From: Chitinophagaceae bacterium | GTDB lineage: Bacteria; Bacteroidota; Bacteroidia; Chitinophagales; Chitinophagaceae | Direction of reading: 5' to 3' | Assembly: GCA_020403455.1 (NCBI GenBank) | Contig: JADBXP010000020.1 | Location: 53,740 to 117,739 of the forward strand | Length of the DNA: 64,000 nucleotides | Part shown: positions 8,418-16,893 of the stretch, in pieces | Position numbering within the stretch: the stretch's first letter is position 1 | Layout: every line of letters begins with the position of its first letter | Notes under the pieces: generated by a model | Told to the model about the DNA's origin: nothing | Seen by the model: only the letters and a program-made list of their open reading frames with translations | Databases searched by the model: none | Program-made: the position numbers and the translations under genes

Positions 8418-9701
8418 TCAGGACTGCCGAACAATCAAATCAAGGTGCTTCTTCCCCCGTCGTACCAAAAGATACTGGTGATTCAACAAATCAGCATCAC
8501 CAATCATCGTTTGAATATCGGTTACTTTTTTTTCATTGATGCTGACACCTCCACCCTGGATCAATTTTTTCGCTTCCCCCTTACTTGGTAAGACACCAGC
8601 TGCAGCCAATAAACTGACCACATTCACAGGCCATTCTCCAGCGTAGGGCAAAGTGGGCAAACCGCTTTTTTCTAACACATCCGGACTTGTATTTTGAATG
8701 AAATTGACAGCGTCGCCACCAAAAAATCCACGGGTAGTTTCCAGTATGCTTTCCAACACTTCTTTACCATGTACAAAGGCGGTTACTTCCAGTGCCAGTC
8801 GCTGTTGTAATGCTCTCGCCTCGGGTTGTTGACGGTGTGATTCGATGAGGGTCGTAATGTCAGATTCAGGTAACAGTGTAAAAATTTTGATCCATTTTTC
8901 CGCATCTTCATCAGCAGCGTTGAGCCAAAACTGATAAAATTGGTAGGGGCTGGTTTTTGCCGGGTCGAGCCAGACATTCCCCTTCTCGGTTTTTCCGAAC
9001 TTTCCCCCATCTGCTTTGGTTATAAGCGGACAGGTAAGTGCATAAGCATCACCGGCCCCTTTTTTCCGTATCAATTCTGTACCGGTGACCATATTTCCCC
9101 ACTGATCACTTCCTCCCATTTGCAGGCGACAATTGTGATGGGTACACAACCAATAAAAATCATAGCCCTGTACCAACTGATAAGTGAATTCTGTGAAACT
9201 CATGCCCTGCTCAGAATCGAGCCGCTTCTTCACACTGTCTTTCGCCATCATATAATTGACAGTGATGTGTTTCCCCACATCCCGAATAAAAGTGAGGAAT
9301 TCCATTCCCTTGAACCAATCGTAGTTATTGACCAGCAAAGCACCATTGGGCTGTTCGGAAGAAAAATCAAGAAAGCGGGCAAGCTGTTGTCGAATGCCCT
9401 CCAGGTTCTGCTGCAGCGTAGCTTCATCTAGTAAATTTCTTTCCTCACTTTTTCCGCTGGGGTCTCCCACCATACCGGTAGCACCTCCTACCAAAGCAAC
9501 CGGACGGTGTCCTGCTCTTTGTAAATGAACCAGCAGTAAAATGGGAACAAGACTGCCAATGTGCAGACTATCGGATGTTGGATCGAAGCCTACATAACCG
9601 GTAATTTTTTCTTTGTTCAGCCATTCCTCTGTGCCGGGCATACAATCCTGTAACATCCCGCGCCAGCGCAATTCATTGATGAGATTGATTTCACTGTTCA
9701 T
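8418..9701 (-). CDS. tyrS: Tyrosine--tRNA ligase
   Basis: 427 residues, full length. It is a class I synthetase with the HIGH-like HIGS at 47-50 and the KMSKS-like KFGKT at 234-238. Tyrosine-pocket motifs YGFDPT-like GYVGFDPTSDSLH (35-47) and QGYDFYWL (178-185) are present, as is a C-terminal S4 RNA-binding domain from about 360. It charges tRNA-Tyr in the cytoplasm. The ATG lies only 4 bases from a -7 element, so the mRNA may be leaderless. It is divergent from the RDD gene. Confidence 0.97.
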   Translation of the reverse strand: MNSEINLINELRWRGMLQDCMPGTEEWLNKEKITGYVGFDPTSDSLHIGSLVPILLLVHLQRAGHRPVALVGGATGMVGDPSGKSEERNLLDEATLQQNLEGIRQQLARFLDFSSEQPNGALLVNNYDWFKGMEFLTFIRDVGKHITVNYMMAKDSVKKRLDSEQGMSFTEFTYQLVQGYDFYWLCTHHNCRLQMGGSDQWGNMVTGTELIRKKGAGDAYALTCPLITKADGGKFGKTEKGNVWLDPAKTSPYQFYQFWLNAADEDAEKWIKIFTLLPESDITTLIESHRQQPEARALQQRLALEVTAFVHGKEVLESILETTRGFFGGDAVNFIQNTSPDVLEKSGLPTLPYAGEWPVNVVSLLAAAGVLPSKGEAKKLIQGGGVSINEKKVTDIQTMIGDADLLNHQYLLVRRGKKHLDLIVRQS

Positions 9702-9704
9702 AGG

Positions 9705-9713
9705 GCAAAAGTA
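9705..9713 (-). promoter_or_regulatory. -7 element of tyrS
   Basis: The reverse strand reads TACTTTTGC, an exact TAnnTTTGC match, ending 3 bases before the ATG. The predicted transcription start falls on or within the start codon. Confidence 0.6.
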
Positions 9714-9754
9714 AGGAATGAATGCATTGAGGCACGGGGGAACAACAACTTGCC

Positions 9755-9763
9755 TAACTTTGC
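9755..9763 (+). promoter_or_regulatory. -7 element of the RDD-family gene
   Basis: TAACTTTGC matches TAnnTTTGC exactly and ends 4 bases before ATG 9768. A TTG at 9727-9729 is a rather distant -33 candidate (25 nt). Confidence 0.6.
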
Positions 9764-9767
9764 AGCC

Positions 9768-10148
9768 ATGAAAACAACCGGTGAAGGCACCCGCATTCTG
9801 AATTTCCTTGTCGATACCCTCCTCATTTTTATAGTGGCTGTGCTGTTGATGCGTTTCTGGAACTGGTATGTTTTTTACTGGGGATATATGCCCCTGAATT
9901 TTGGCTGGTTTTTCTTTGGATTTCTCTTCCTCTACTATTTTCTCTGGGAATCGTTCACAGGTCGCACCCCGGGTAAAATGGTCAGCATGACTAAAGTTGT
10001 CAATGAACAGGGGCGGAAACCCGGCATTGGAGCAGTTTTCATCCGATCACTGGTAAGGCTCTTCCTTCCAGACCTCTTTTTTCTGCCTTTTCTGGGAATG
10101 ACCCTGCACGATTATCTCAGCAAGACCAGGGTGGTACGATTTGACTAG
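9768..10148 (+). CDS. RDD-family membrane protein
   Basis: 126 residues from ATG 9768. A longer frame with a TTG at 9750 would overlap the promoter and is unlikely. Hydrophobic helices lie at about 12-30, 40-60 and 95-115. The characteristic RDD spacing is seen: Arg and Asp in [12 protein letters not shown] of helix one, then GRTPGKMV between helices two and three, and a final basic helix. The function of the family is mostly unknown, with some members proposed as ion exchangers. It is divergent from tyrS. Confidence 0.8.
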   Translation: MKTTGEGTRILNFLVDTLLIFIVAVLLMRFWNWYVFYWGYMPLNFGWFFFGFLFLYYFLWESFTGRTPGKMVSMTKVVNEQGRKPGIGAVFIRSLVRLFLPDLFFLPFLGMTLHDYLSKTRVVRFD

Positions 10149-10188
10149 CTTTTCCTCATCTCGCAACCAAAGCACCTGTTCGGTGTTA

Positions 10189-10197
10189 TAACTTTGC
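10189..10197 (+). promoter_or_regulatory. -7 element of hscA
   Basis: TAACTTTGC is an exact match to TAnnTTTGC, 22 bases before the hscA ATG. No convincing -33 box was found. Confidence 0.55.
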
Positions 10198-10219
10198 GCA
10201 CCCACTGAAGCACTTCATT

Positions 10220-12076
10220 ATGGCAAGGATTCCCATTAACATCGCCACCGGCAGTTTGCAGCAACCAGAAATGATTGTTGGTATTGATTTAGGCACCACC
10301 AATAGTCTGATCGCTATTCTGCATCCGGAAAGCAGACAACCCGTGGCATTGAAGGAACACAATTCCAGTAGTCTTGTGCCCAGCGTAATACATTTTGATG
10401 TTGCTGGAAATGTGGAAGTGGGAGACGCAGCAAAAGCATACCTGGAAACTGATCCTGCCAACACCATCTTCAGTGCCAAACGATTGATGGGTAAGAATTA
10501 CAATGACATTCGGGCGCATGCTGATTTTTTTACCTACAAAGTCATCGATAATGACGATGATCAGTTGGTGAAAGTGCAGATCGGTGAAAAGTTCTATTCA
10601 CCCATCGAATTGTCTTCCCTCCTGCTCAAAGAATTGAAGGCACGCGCAGAACACATTCTCAAAACACCCGTTACCAAAGCCGTGGTCACGGTTCCCGCTT
10701 ATTTCAATGATGCCCAGCGCCAGGCTACCCGTGATGCAGGCAAACTCGCAGGATTGGATGTATTGCGCATCGTTAACGAACCCACCGCAGCCAGTCTTGC
10801 ATATGGTATTGGACTCGACCCTGCTGAGGAGAAGACGATAGCAGTATATGATCTGGGAGGCGGCACTTTTGATATTTCTATTTTGCACATCACCCAGGGG
10901 ATTTTTGAAGTGCTGAGTACCAATGGAAACACATATCTGGGGGGGGATGATTTTGACCGTTTGATCGTGCAACACTGGCTGCAGCAAACGGGTATCGGCA
11001 TTGCTGCTGCTTCACAAAATAAACAGACCTTCCAGCAACTGCGGTTGCTGGCAGAGGAAGCGAAGCGCCACCTCAGTTCTCATGAAAATTTTGCTGCCGA
11101 CTGGCAATCACATCAACTTTCTTTGAGTAAAGTCGAGTTTGAAAATTTGATTGCCCCACTAGTAGCGGCAACCATTGATTGTTGCAGAAAAGCCATGCAG
11201 GATGCAGGAAAAAGCATTGCCGATATTGATGCCGTAGTGATGGTGGGCGGATCCACCCGTGTGCCCGCTGTGAAAGCAGCTGTAGGCAATTTCTTTGAGC
11301 AGCCTGTGAATGATTCACTCAATCCCGATGAAGTTGTTGCAATTGGTGCGGCTATTCAAGCAGATATTTTGGCAGGCAATAGCCGACAATTGTTGTTGCT
11401 CGACGTAACTCCGTTGAGCCTGGGCATTGAAACCATGGGCGGATTGATGGATGTACTCATACCGCGGAACTCAAAAATTCCCTGTGCTGCAGCCAGACAA
11501 TACACTACACAACGTGACGGCCAGGGTGATATGCGCATCACCGTATTTCAGGGAGAGCGCGATCTGGTGAAAGATAACCGGCGTTTAGCATCATTTAACT
11601 TGAAAGGAATTCCGGGCATGCCCGCAGGACTTCCCAAGGTAGAAGTAAGTTTCACCATCAATGCCGATGGAATTTTGTCTGTCAAGGCGAAGGAATTGCG
11701 CAGTGGTGTGGCACAGGAAATTGAAGTCAAGCCACAATACGGTTTGAGTTCGGAAGAAATTGAACAGATGTTACAGGACAGTATTGCGCATGCTCAGCAA
11801 GACATGCAGGAACGGGCATTGGTAGAGGCACGAACGGAAGGAGAACAATTGCTCGAGGTTACAGAAAAATTCATATCCAGACATGCCGCTGACCTGACAA
11901 GCGAAGAAATACAGTCCACCGCCGCAGCCATGCAGGCGCTTCAGTTATCGCTCACGATGACCGATAAGAATTTGATACAAGCCAAGTCTGAGGAACTGAA
12001 TGAAATTACCCGACCTTTTGCCGAGCGCATGATGGATGCTTCTGTGAAATCAGCATTACAGGGGAAGAAAGTTTGA
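10220..12076 (+). CDS. hscA: Hsp70-family chaperone, HscA-type (iron-sulfur cluster assembly)
   Basis: 618 residues. The nucleotide-binding domain (about 18-380) contains GIDLGTTNS and [10 protein letters not shown]. It has an N-terminal extension before GIDLGTTN, as HscA proteins do, and lacks an EEVD-like or DnaK-type acidic tail. The substrate-binding domain starts around 395 ([13 protein letters not shown]) with a shortened helical lid, ending at 618. DnaK is normally about 20-30 residues longer. HscA works with HscB on IscU; no hscB or isc gene is adjacent here. The stop codon lies 4 bases from the convergent riboflavin synthase stop. Confidence 0.85.
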   Translation: MARIPINIATGSLQQPEMIVGIDLGTTNSLIAILHPESRQPVALKEHNSSSLVPSVIHFDVAGNVEVGDAAKAYLETDPANTIFSAKRLMGKNYNDIRAHADFFTYKVIDNDDDQLVKVQIGEKFYSPIELSSLLLKELKARAEHILKTPVTKAVVTVPAYFNDAQRQATRDAGKLAGLDVLRIVNEPTAASLAYGIGLDPAEEKTIAVYDLGGGTFDISILHITQGIFEVLSTNGNTYLGGDDFDRLIVQHWLQQTGIGIAAASQNKQTFQQLRLLAEEAKRHLSSHENFAADWQSHQLSLSKVEFENLIAPLVAATIDCCRKAMQDAGKSIADIDAVVMVGGSTRVPAVKAAVGNFFEQPVNDSLNPDEVVAIGAAIQADILAGNSRQLLLLDVTPLSLGIETMGGLMDVLIPRNSKIPCAAARQYTTQRDGQGDMRITVFQGERDLVKDNRRLASFNLKGIPGMPAGLPKVEVSFTINADGILSVKAKELRSGVAQEIEVKPQYGLSSEEIEQMLQDSIAHAQQDMQERALVEARTEGEQLLEVTEKFISRHAADLTSEEIQSTAAAMQALQLSLTMTDKNLIQAKSEELNEITRPFAERMMDASVKSALQGKKV

Positions 12077-12080
12077 TGCG

Positions 12081-12686
12081 TTATTGAGCATCTTTTTCGG
12101 AATCCAGGCTCCACTTGCGAAGGAGGTATTTTCCCAGCAAGTCGAATTCCAGGTTGACAGAATCGCCCGGGCCAACTTCATTTAGGTTGGTATGTTGGAA
12201 GGTATAGGGGATGATGGCTACAGAGAAAGAAGATTTATCTACATCGAAACAGGTAAGACTGATTCCATTGACAGCGATTGAACCTTTTTCAATTAGCAGG
12301 GGCGCAAATTTTTCGGGGAAGGAAAATCGGTAGAGCCAGCTCCCGTTGTTGTCTACCCTGGAAATGCAGTTGCCGGTACTATCTACATGCCCCTGCACCA
12401 TATGACCATCGAAGCGACCACCTGCCAACAAGCAACGTTCCAGGTTCACCTTACTGCCGGTTTTCCAATTGCCACAATTGGTTTTTTCCAGGGTTTCGAG
12501 AATGGCGGTTACCCGGTGACAGCCGGAGTTGATTTCCTCCACTGTTAGACAGATGCCGTTGTGGGATAAACTCTGATCGATGCGCAGTTCTTCTGCCAGG
12601 GGTGATTCCACCCAAAAAACTTTACCGGTTCCGAGTTGATCGACTGAGACAACCTTCCCCATTTTTTCAATAATTCCTGTGAACAT
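12081..12686 (-). CDS. ribE: Riboflavin synthase, alpha subunit
   Basis: 201 residues, full length, with two tandem lumazine-binding repeats. Repeat one starts MFTGIIE and contains the SLSHNGICLTV turn. Repeat two starts near DGHMVQGHVDSTG and contains KGSIAVNGISLT. The enzyme dismutates two 6,7-dimethyl-8-ribityllumazine molecules to riboflavin and works as a trimer. The sequence TACCTTGC stands just upstream of the ATG, suggesting a very short leader. It is convergent with hscA and divergent from rpsU. Confidence 0.96.
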   Translation of the reverse strand: MFTGIIEKMGKVVSVDQLGTGKVFWVESPLAEELRIDQSLSHNGICLTVEEINSGCHRVTAILETLEKTNCGNWKTGSKVNLERCLLAGGRFDGHMVQGHVDSTGNCISRVDNNGSWLYRFSFPEKFAPLLIEKGSIAVNGISLTCFDVDKSSFSVAIIPYTFQHTNLNEVGPGDSVNLEFDLLGKYLLRKWSLDSEKDAQ

Positions 12687-12749
12687 GGTGGCAAGGTACG
12701 TGTGGAAAGGACTTTTTAGAGATAAAATGGGTTAAAAATGAATCAATAG

Positions 12750-12780
12750 TTGGAAATTTCCCGGGAAATGGTATCTTTGC
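12750..12780 (+). promoter_or_regulatory. rpsU promoter with a 14-bp palindrome in the spacer
   Basis: TTG at 12750-12752 and TATCTTTGC at 12772-12780 are 19 nt apart, the best-formed promoter of the window. Between them lies the perfect palindrome ATTTCCCGGGAAAT (12756-12769), a candidate operator. Confidence 0.78.
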
Positions 12781-12796
12781 CCTCCTAAAATTAACC

Positions 12797-12803
12797 GGGG
12801 AGG
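12797..12803 (+). promoter_or_regulatory. Strong Shine-Dalgarno sequence of rpsU
   Basis: GGGGAGG ends 9 bases before the rpsU ATG. Most other starts in this window lack a purine-rich site, so its presence here is notable. A CCTCC at 12781-12785 could pair with it if transcribed. Confidence 0.8.
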
Positions 12804-12812
12804 TATATAATT

Positions 12813-13010
12813 ATGCTGATCATCGATTCAAAAGACTGCGAAAACATTGACAAGGCGCTCAAGAAGTACAAGAAGAAATTCGAAAAGAGCAAGACTTTGT
12901 TGCAACTCAGAAGCCGCCAGGCCTTTGTTAAGCCCTCTGTGGTGCGTCGTGGCGAAGTACTGAAAGCCATCTACAAGCAAAACATCGCAAGCGGTAAGAT
13001 AACCAAGTAA
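12813..13010 (+). CDS. rpsU: Small ribosomal subunit protein bS21
   Basis: 65 residues, very basic, starting MLIIDSKDCENIDKALKKYK and containing the RSRQAFVKPSVVRR segment typical of Bacteroidota bS21. The protein sits near the 3' end of 16S rRNA; in Bacteroidota it helps hide the anti-Shine-Dalgarno sequence. The strong Shine-Dalgarno site of its own mRNA would therefore let a shortage of bS21 raise its translation, an autoregulation reported in Flavobacterium. A terminator follows at 13033. Confidence 0.96.
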   Translation: MLIIDSKDCENIDKALKKYKKKFEKSKTLLQLRSRQAFVKPSVVRRGEVLKAIYKQNIASGKITK

Positions 13011-13032
13011 TACTGCGCGATCTAACATATTT

Positions 13033-13071
13033 AAGTAGCCGGAGTTTATTAACTTTAGGCTACTTTTTTTT
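13033..13071 (+). terminator. Intrinsic terminator after rpsU, touching the next start codon
   Basis: Stem AAGTAGCC (13033-13040) pairs with GGCTACTT (13058-13065), with an inner AGTT/AACT mini-stem, followed by a T run to 13071. The next gene's ATG begins at 13072. The loop carries TAACTTTA, a possible weak -7 element. Confidence 0.8.
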
Positions 13072-13959
13072 ATGCCCCATCCTTCCATTGAAAAGTTCAT
13101 CCATTATCTACGCTATGAGCGACGTTATTCGCCCCATACGGTAACTTCCTATGAACTGGATCTGACTCAATGGTCGGCTTATTTGGCGTCGGCTTATGAT
13201 GCGCCGGCTCCTGCTGCAATAACTACCCCGATGGTTAGAAGCTGGTTAGCGGAATTGAAGGAAGAGGGAATTAGTTCGAGAAGTATTAACCGGAAAATTT
13301 CCACGCTGCAATCTTACTTTAGGTATCTGATGAAATTGGGTGAGGTAACGCGAACGCCCATGACAACGGTCATAGCACCCAAGGTGCAAAAGCGTTTGCC
13401 CTCTTTTGTAGCCGAAGAAGATATGCAAAGATTATTGATACAATTGTCGGTTGACCGGGAATGGATGGGGAGAACAGAGTACCTGATATTGTGTGTTTTG
13501 TATGCTGCGGGCTTGAGGGTAAGTGAATTGGTCAATTGGCGGCGGGATCAGTTCGATCCGGCTAACCGACAGATGCGGGTAACGGGAAAGGGTAACAAAG
13601 AAAGAATTATTCCCCTGTCGCCTGCATTGATAAGGTTGCTGGAAGATTACTTGCGGCAGCGTCCGACTGAATGGGCGGAAGTGCCGGAAGTTTTTATTCA
13701 TCCGCGGGGGAAGAAATGGACAGCCAGGCAGGTGTATGATGTTGTTCGGAAACACCTCAGTAGGGTGACTACTATTCAAAAGAAAAGTCCGCATATTTTG
13801 CGGCACAGTTTTGCCACACATCTCATGAACAATGGGGCTGAATTGATGGCTGTCAAGGAGTTACTCGGTCACAGTAGTCTGGCAGCGACACAGGTATATA
13901 CACACAACAGTATTGAGCAATTGAAAGAGGTTTTCAGGAAGAGCCATCCCCGGGCCTGA
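13072..13959 (+). CDS. xerC: Site-specific tyrosine recombinase, XerC/XerD family
   Basis: 295 residues, normal Xer length. An N-terminal SAM-like core-binding domain spans about 4-88. The catalytic domain (about 108-290) has all residues: Arg149 (AGLRVSEL), Lys173 (TGKGNKER), His241 and Arg244 (HILRHSF), His267 (LLGHSS) and nucleophile Tyr276 (VYTHNS). It should resolve chromosome dimers at dif together with a partner. Which Xer paralogue it is cannot be settled from one gene. Location between rpsU and hpf is the usual Bacteroidota context and speaks against a mobile integrase. Confidence 0.9.
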   Translation: MPHPSIEKFIHYLRYERRYSPHTVTSYELDLTQWSAYLASAYDAPAPAAITTPMVRSWLAELKEEGISSRSINRKISTLQSYFRYLMKLGEVTRTPMTTVIAPKVQKRLPSFVAEEDMQRLLIQLSVDREWMGRTEYLILCVLYAAGLRVSELVNWRRDQFDPANRQMRVTGKGNKERIIPLSPALIRLLEDYLRQRPTEWAEVPEVFIHPRGKKWTARQVYDVVRKHLSRVTTIQKKSPHILRHSFATHLMNNGAELMAVKELLGHSSLAATQVYTHNSIEQLKEVFRKSHPRA

Positions 13960-14099
13960 GGTTATTGTCAAGAAAAAGTAAAAACATGATTTTATTCATG
14001 TTTTTGGCTGTTGAAAAGCGTAACTTACGGTTAACATTCCGTTCGCTGCAGATGATGGGTCTGGGTGCCGGAAATTTTTTTCACCTAAAATGTTTTGCC

Positions 14100-14399
14100 A
14101 TGAATTTACAAATCCACACAGTGCACTTTGTTGCCGATGCCAAGCTGATTGAGTACGTGTCTCGAAAGGCAGCCAAACTCAACACTTTCCATGATGCTTT
14201 GATAAAAGTGGAAGTGTTTCTCAAGCTGGATAATGTAGTTCATCACATTAAAGACAAGGTGGTGGAGATTAAGGTACATGTTCCCCGCTACGATTTTTTT
14301 GCCAAAAGCAGTACCAAACAATTTGAAGAATCTTTTGACAAAGCCATGGATTCGATGATTAACCAGTTAAGGCGCCGAAAAGAGAAGCAGGCCGCCTGA
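14100..14399 (+). CDS. hpf: Ribosome hibernation-promoting factor, short form (HPF/RaiA family)
   Basis: 99 residues from ATG 14100. An upstream in-frame ATG at 13965 would add 45 residues that look unlike the family. The start MNLQIHTVHFVADAKLIEYVSRK and the basic end (RRRKEKQAA) match short HPF/RaiA proteins, which bind the 30S decoding region and stabilise idle ribosomes. It lies in the classical order xer, hpf, tRNA cluster, tuf, and ends at a strong terminator. Confidence 0.9.
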   Translation: MNLQIHTVHFVADAKLIEYVSRKAAKLNTFHDALIKVEVFLKLDNVVHHIKDKVVEIKVHVPRYDFFAKSSTKQFEESFDKAMDSMINQLRRRKEKQAA

Positions 14400-14433
14400 T
14401 GGGGGCTTGATCTGACCGCCGCCGGCGGGTAAG

Positions 14434-14476
14434 AAAATCGGGTAGTAGGGGGTTAACCTGCTGCCCGATTTTTTTA
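14434..14476 (+). terminator. Intrinsic terminator after hpf
   Basis: A 16-bp stem (14434-14449 with 14457-14472, two G-U pairs) with loop GGGTTAA is followed by a T run. It separates hpf from the tRNA/tuf transcription unit. Confidence 0.92.
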
Positions 14477-14569
14477 TGGAAAAGGTAGCCGGCTACCGGG
14501 AAGCGGGGTGGGGGTGGCTGGAGGTAAAAAATTATGGTAGTGAAAATTTTTCAGTAAAACATTTTCCAT

Positions 14570-14578
14570 TACCTTTGC
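14570..14578 (+). promoter_or_regulatory. -7 element of the tRNA-Thr/Tyr/Gly/Thr-tuf unit
   Basis: TACCTTTGC matches TAnnTTTGC exactly about 100 bases before the first tRNA. A clear -33 element was not found. Confidence 0.6.
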
Positions 14579-14679
14579 CGTCCCAAAATAGGGGATAGAT
14601 CTTTGTATTTTGCCGCTGACTACTCTGGTATCAGGAATTGATAACTAGGTTATAAGCCGGCAAGTAGTAGACCAATCAC

Positions 14680-14752
14680 GCCGAAGTAGCTCAGCTGGTA
14701 GAGCAGCTGATTTGTAATCAGCAGGTCGCGGGTTCGAGTCCCATCTTCGGCT
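14680..14752 (+). tRNA. tRNA-Thr (anticodon TGT)
   Basis: Cloverleaf with acceptor GCCGAAG/CTTCGGC, anticodon stem CTGAT/ATCAG around TTGTAA with anticodon TGT, and T arm GGTTCGAGTCC. It is the first of four tRNAs before tuf. Confidence 0.96.
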
Positions 14753-14829
14753 CTCCAACATACATGGAGATAAAGAGAAGTTACGGATCTGAACGGGTTC
14801 GTTTTTTTTACTTCGTGTGATGCATACAG

Positions 14830-14912
<83 letters not shown>

Positions 14913-14986
14913 CTTCTATTGTTCTCCGGAACAATGTATGGTTCTTTGGTATGCGTTCGCCGGTTTCGGCCGGTTGACAAATACAA

Positions 14987-15059
14987 GCGGAAGTAGCTCA
15001 ATTGGTAGAGCGATAGCCTTCCAAGCTATAGGTCGCGAGTTCGACCCTCGTCTTCCGCT
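14987..15059 (+). tRNA. tRNA-Gly (anticodon TCC)
   Basis: Acceptor GCGGAAG/CTTCCGC, anticodon stem ATAGC/GCTAT around CTTCCAA (anticodon TCC), T arm GAGTTCGACCCTC. Confidence 0.96.
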
Positions 15060-15081
15060 CCAGTTGGTTTGCTGAGTGATT

Positions 15082-15153
<72 letters not shown>

Positions 15154-15198
15154 CTGCTTTCACCGAAAAACGGTAAAAAAACGATTTAAGGCCCGGAG

Positions 15199-15231
15199 TT
15201 GGCCGGTATCGCGGGGAAATGATTACCTTGC
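15199..15231 (+). promoter_or_regulatory. Possible internal promoter before tuf
   Basis: TTG (15199-15201) lies 22 nt from TACCTTGC (15224-15231), a one-base-shorter form of the -7 element. It would give tuf a start independent of the tRNAs. Weak evidence. Confidence 0.4.
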
Positions 15232-15306
15232 GCGCTGAAAACTCAAAAAAAAATGTAAAACCGGTTGCCAGCAACCACCATTGAAAAAACAAAAAAAACG
15301 ATAAAA

Positions 15307-16497
15307 ATGGCAAAAGAGACCTTTAAGCGGGAGAAACCCCACGTAAACGTAGGTACCATCGGTCACGTTGACCATGGTAAGACTACCTTGACTGCAGCTA
15401 TCACTATGATCTTGTCTAAGAAGGGCATGGGCAATGTGGCGAAGAAGTATGATGAGATTGATGGTGCACCTGAAGAAAAAGAAAGGGGTATTACTATTAA
15501 TACTGCGCACGTTGAGTACCAAACCAACGCTCGTCACTACGCACACGTTGACTGTCCAGGCCACGCTGACTATGTGAAAAACATGATCACCGGTGCTGCC
15601 CAGATGGATGGTGCTATCCTCGTTGTTGCTGCAACTGATGGTCCGATGCCACAAACAAAAGAACACATTCTGTTGGCTCGTCAGGTAGGTGTACCTCGTA
15701 TCGTTGTTTTCATGAACAAAGTTGACCTGGTAGACGATGCTGAATTGTTGGAACTGGTTGAAATGGAAATCCGTGAATTGTTGAGCTCTTATGGTTTCGA
15801 TGGTGATAATACACCTATCATCCAGGGTTCTGCAACCGGTGCTTTGGCTGAAGATCCAAAATGGGTTGCAAAGATCGATGAACTGATGGATGCTGTAGAT
15901 ACTTACATTCCACTGCCTCCCCGTCCGGTTGATATGCCTTTCCTGATGAGTGTGGAAGACGTATTTTCTATCACTGGTCGTGGTACAGTTGCCACCGGTC
16001 GTATTGAGCGTGGTCGTGTGAAAGTAGGTGAAGCTATTGAAATCGTAGGTTTGATGGAATCGCCTTTGGCTTCCACTGTAACCGGTGTTGAAATGTTCAA
16101 AAAATTATTGGATGAGGGTGAAGCTGGAGACAATGCCGGTCTGCTGTTGCGCGGTATTGAAAAAACTCAGATCCGTCGTGGTATGGTTCTTTGTAAGCCA
16201 GGTTCTATCACTCCCCACACTGAATTTAAAGGTGAAGTGTATGTACTGAGCAAAGAAGAAGGTGGACGTCACACTCCATTCTTCAACAAGTACCGTCCTC
16301 AGTTCTACTTCCGTACGACAGACGTTACCGGTGAGGTTACTCTGCCTGCAGGAACTGAGATGGTAATGCCTGGTGATAACATCAACCTGACTGTTAAACT
16401 GATCCAGCCAATCGCCATGGAAAAAGGTCTGAAATTCGCTATCCGCGAAGGTGGACGTACCGTGGGTGCCGGCCAGGTGACTGAGATCTTAAAATAA
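15307..16497 (+). CDS. tuf: Translation elongation factor Tu
   Basis: 396 residues from ATG 15307 ([12 protein letters not shown]); an upstream in-frame ATG would add 14 residues of non-family sequence. The GTPase domain has GHVDHGKT (19-26), DCPGHADY and NKVD. Domains 2 and 3 follow, ending AGQVTEILK. It delivers aminoacyl-tRNA to the ribosome. It is probably cotranscribed with the four upstream tRNAs and has its own candidate promoter in the 153-base gap. No Shine-Dalgarno site is seen. Confidence 0.98.
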   Translation: MAKETFKREKPHVNVGTIGHVDHGKTTLTAAITMILSKKGMGNVAKKYDEIDGAPEEKERGITINTAHVEYQTNARHYAHVDCPGHADYVKNMITGAAQMDGAILVVAATDGPMPQTKEHILLARQVGVPRIVVFMNKVDLVDDAELLELVEMEIRELLSSYGFDGDNTPIIQGSATGALAEDPKWVAKIDELMDAVDTYIPLPPRPVDMPFLMSVEDVFSITGRGTVATGRIERGRVKVGEAIEIVGLMESPLASTVTGVEMFKKLLDEGEAGDNAGLLLRGIEKTQIRRGMVLCKPGSITPHTEFKGEVYVLSKEEGGRHTPFFNKYRPQFYFRTTDVTGEVTLPAGTEMVMPGDNINLTVKLIQPIAMEKGLKFAIREGGRTVGAGQVTEILK

Positions 16498-16518
16498 GTT
16501 TCGGGGTTCCCCCCGGAG

Positions 16519-16547
16519 TTTGTTTGCAAATCTTTCAATATATTTGC
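16519..16547 (+). promoter_or_regulatory. Possible promoter for tRNA-Trp-secE-nusG
   Basis: TTTG (16519-16522) and TATATTTGC (16539-16547) are 16 nt apart, a good -7 match with slightly short spacing. It lies between tuf and the hairpin at 16558. Confidence 0.5.
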
Positions 16548-16557
16548 AGTCATTTCT

Positions 16558-16589
16558 AAAAGCTGTTCCGGCCCTCCGGAATAGCTTTT
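16558..16589 (+). terminator. 14-bp hairpin between tuf and tRNA-Trp
   Basis: Arms 16558-16571 (AAAAGCTGTTCCGG) and 16576-16589 pair with one G-U and loop CCCT. It lacks a long T run afterwards. It is either a weak tuf terminator or a leader hairpin of the downstream unit. Confidence 0.6.
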
Positions 16590-16598
16590 AGCTTTAAT

Positions 16599-16670
16599 AC
16601 GGGCATAGCACAACGGTTAGTGTAGAGGTCTCCAAAACCTTTGATCTGGGTTCGAATCCTAGTGCCCGTG
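16599..16670 (+). tRNA. tRNA-Trp (anticodon CCA)
   Basis: Acceptor ACGGGCA/TGCCCGT, anticodon loop CTCCAAA (anticodon CCA), T arm TGGGTTCGAATCCTA. The position between tuf and secE is the normal one in Bacteroidota. Confidence 0.95.
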
Positions 16671-16693
16671 CAACTTACTGATAAACGATACGT

Positions 16694-16888
16694 ATGAATA
16701 AAATCGCTACTTATTTCCGGGAAAGCTACCTGGAATTACAGGAGAAAGTGACCTGGCCAACCTGGAACCATCTCCAGCAAAGCACCATGATTGTACTGGT
16801 AGCTACCATTATCATCACTGCCATGGTATCGCTCATGGATTTTGCCAGCAATCAACTGCTGAAATTGGTTTATTCACTCTTTAAGTAA
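16694..16888 (+). CDS. secE: Preprotein translocase subunit SecE
   Basis: 64 residues, the short one-helix form. The amphipathic segment with KVTWPTWNHLQQST (about 18-31) is the conserved cytoplasmic motif, followed by a single membrane helix (32-55). It clamps SecY in the inner membrane. It starts 23 bases after tRNA-Trp and is 5 bases from nusG, so the two are cotranscribed. Confidence 0.95.
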   Translation: MNKIATYFRESYLELQEKVTWPTWNHLQQSTMIVLVATIIITAMVSLMDFASNQLLKLVYSLFK

Positions 16889-16893
16889 TAACA

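Noticed and set aside
8270..8591. Rightward frames between higA and tyrS
   Set aside because: They run into the antisense of tyrS and carry no motif or promoter.
13072..13959. Integrase of a mobile element next to tRNA genes
   Set aside because: The gene has ordinary Xer length and context, and no attachment repeats or element genes were seen.
13965..14099. N-terminal extension of hpf from an earlier ATG
   Set aside because: The extra 45 residues do not resemble the family, whose normal start is at 14100.
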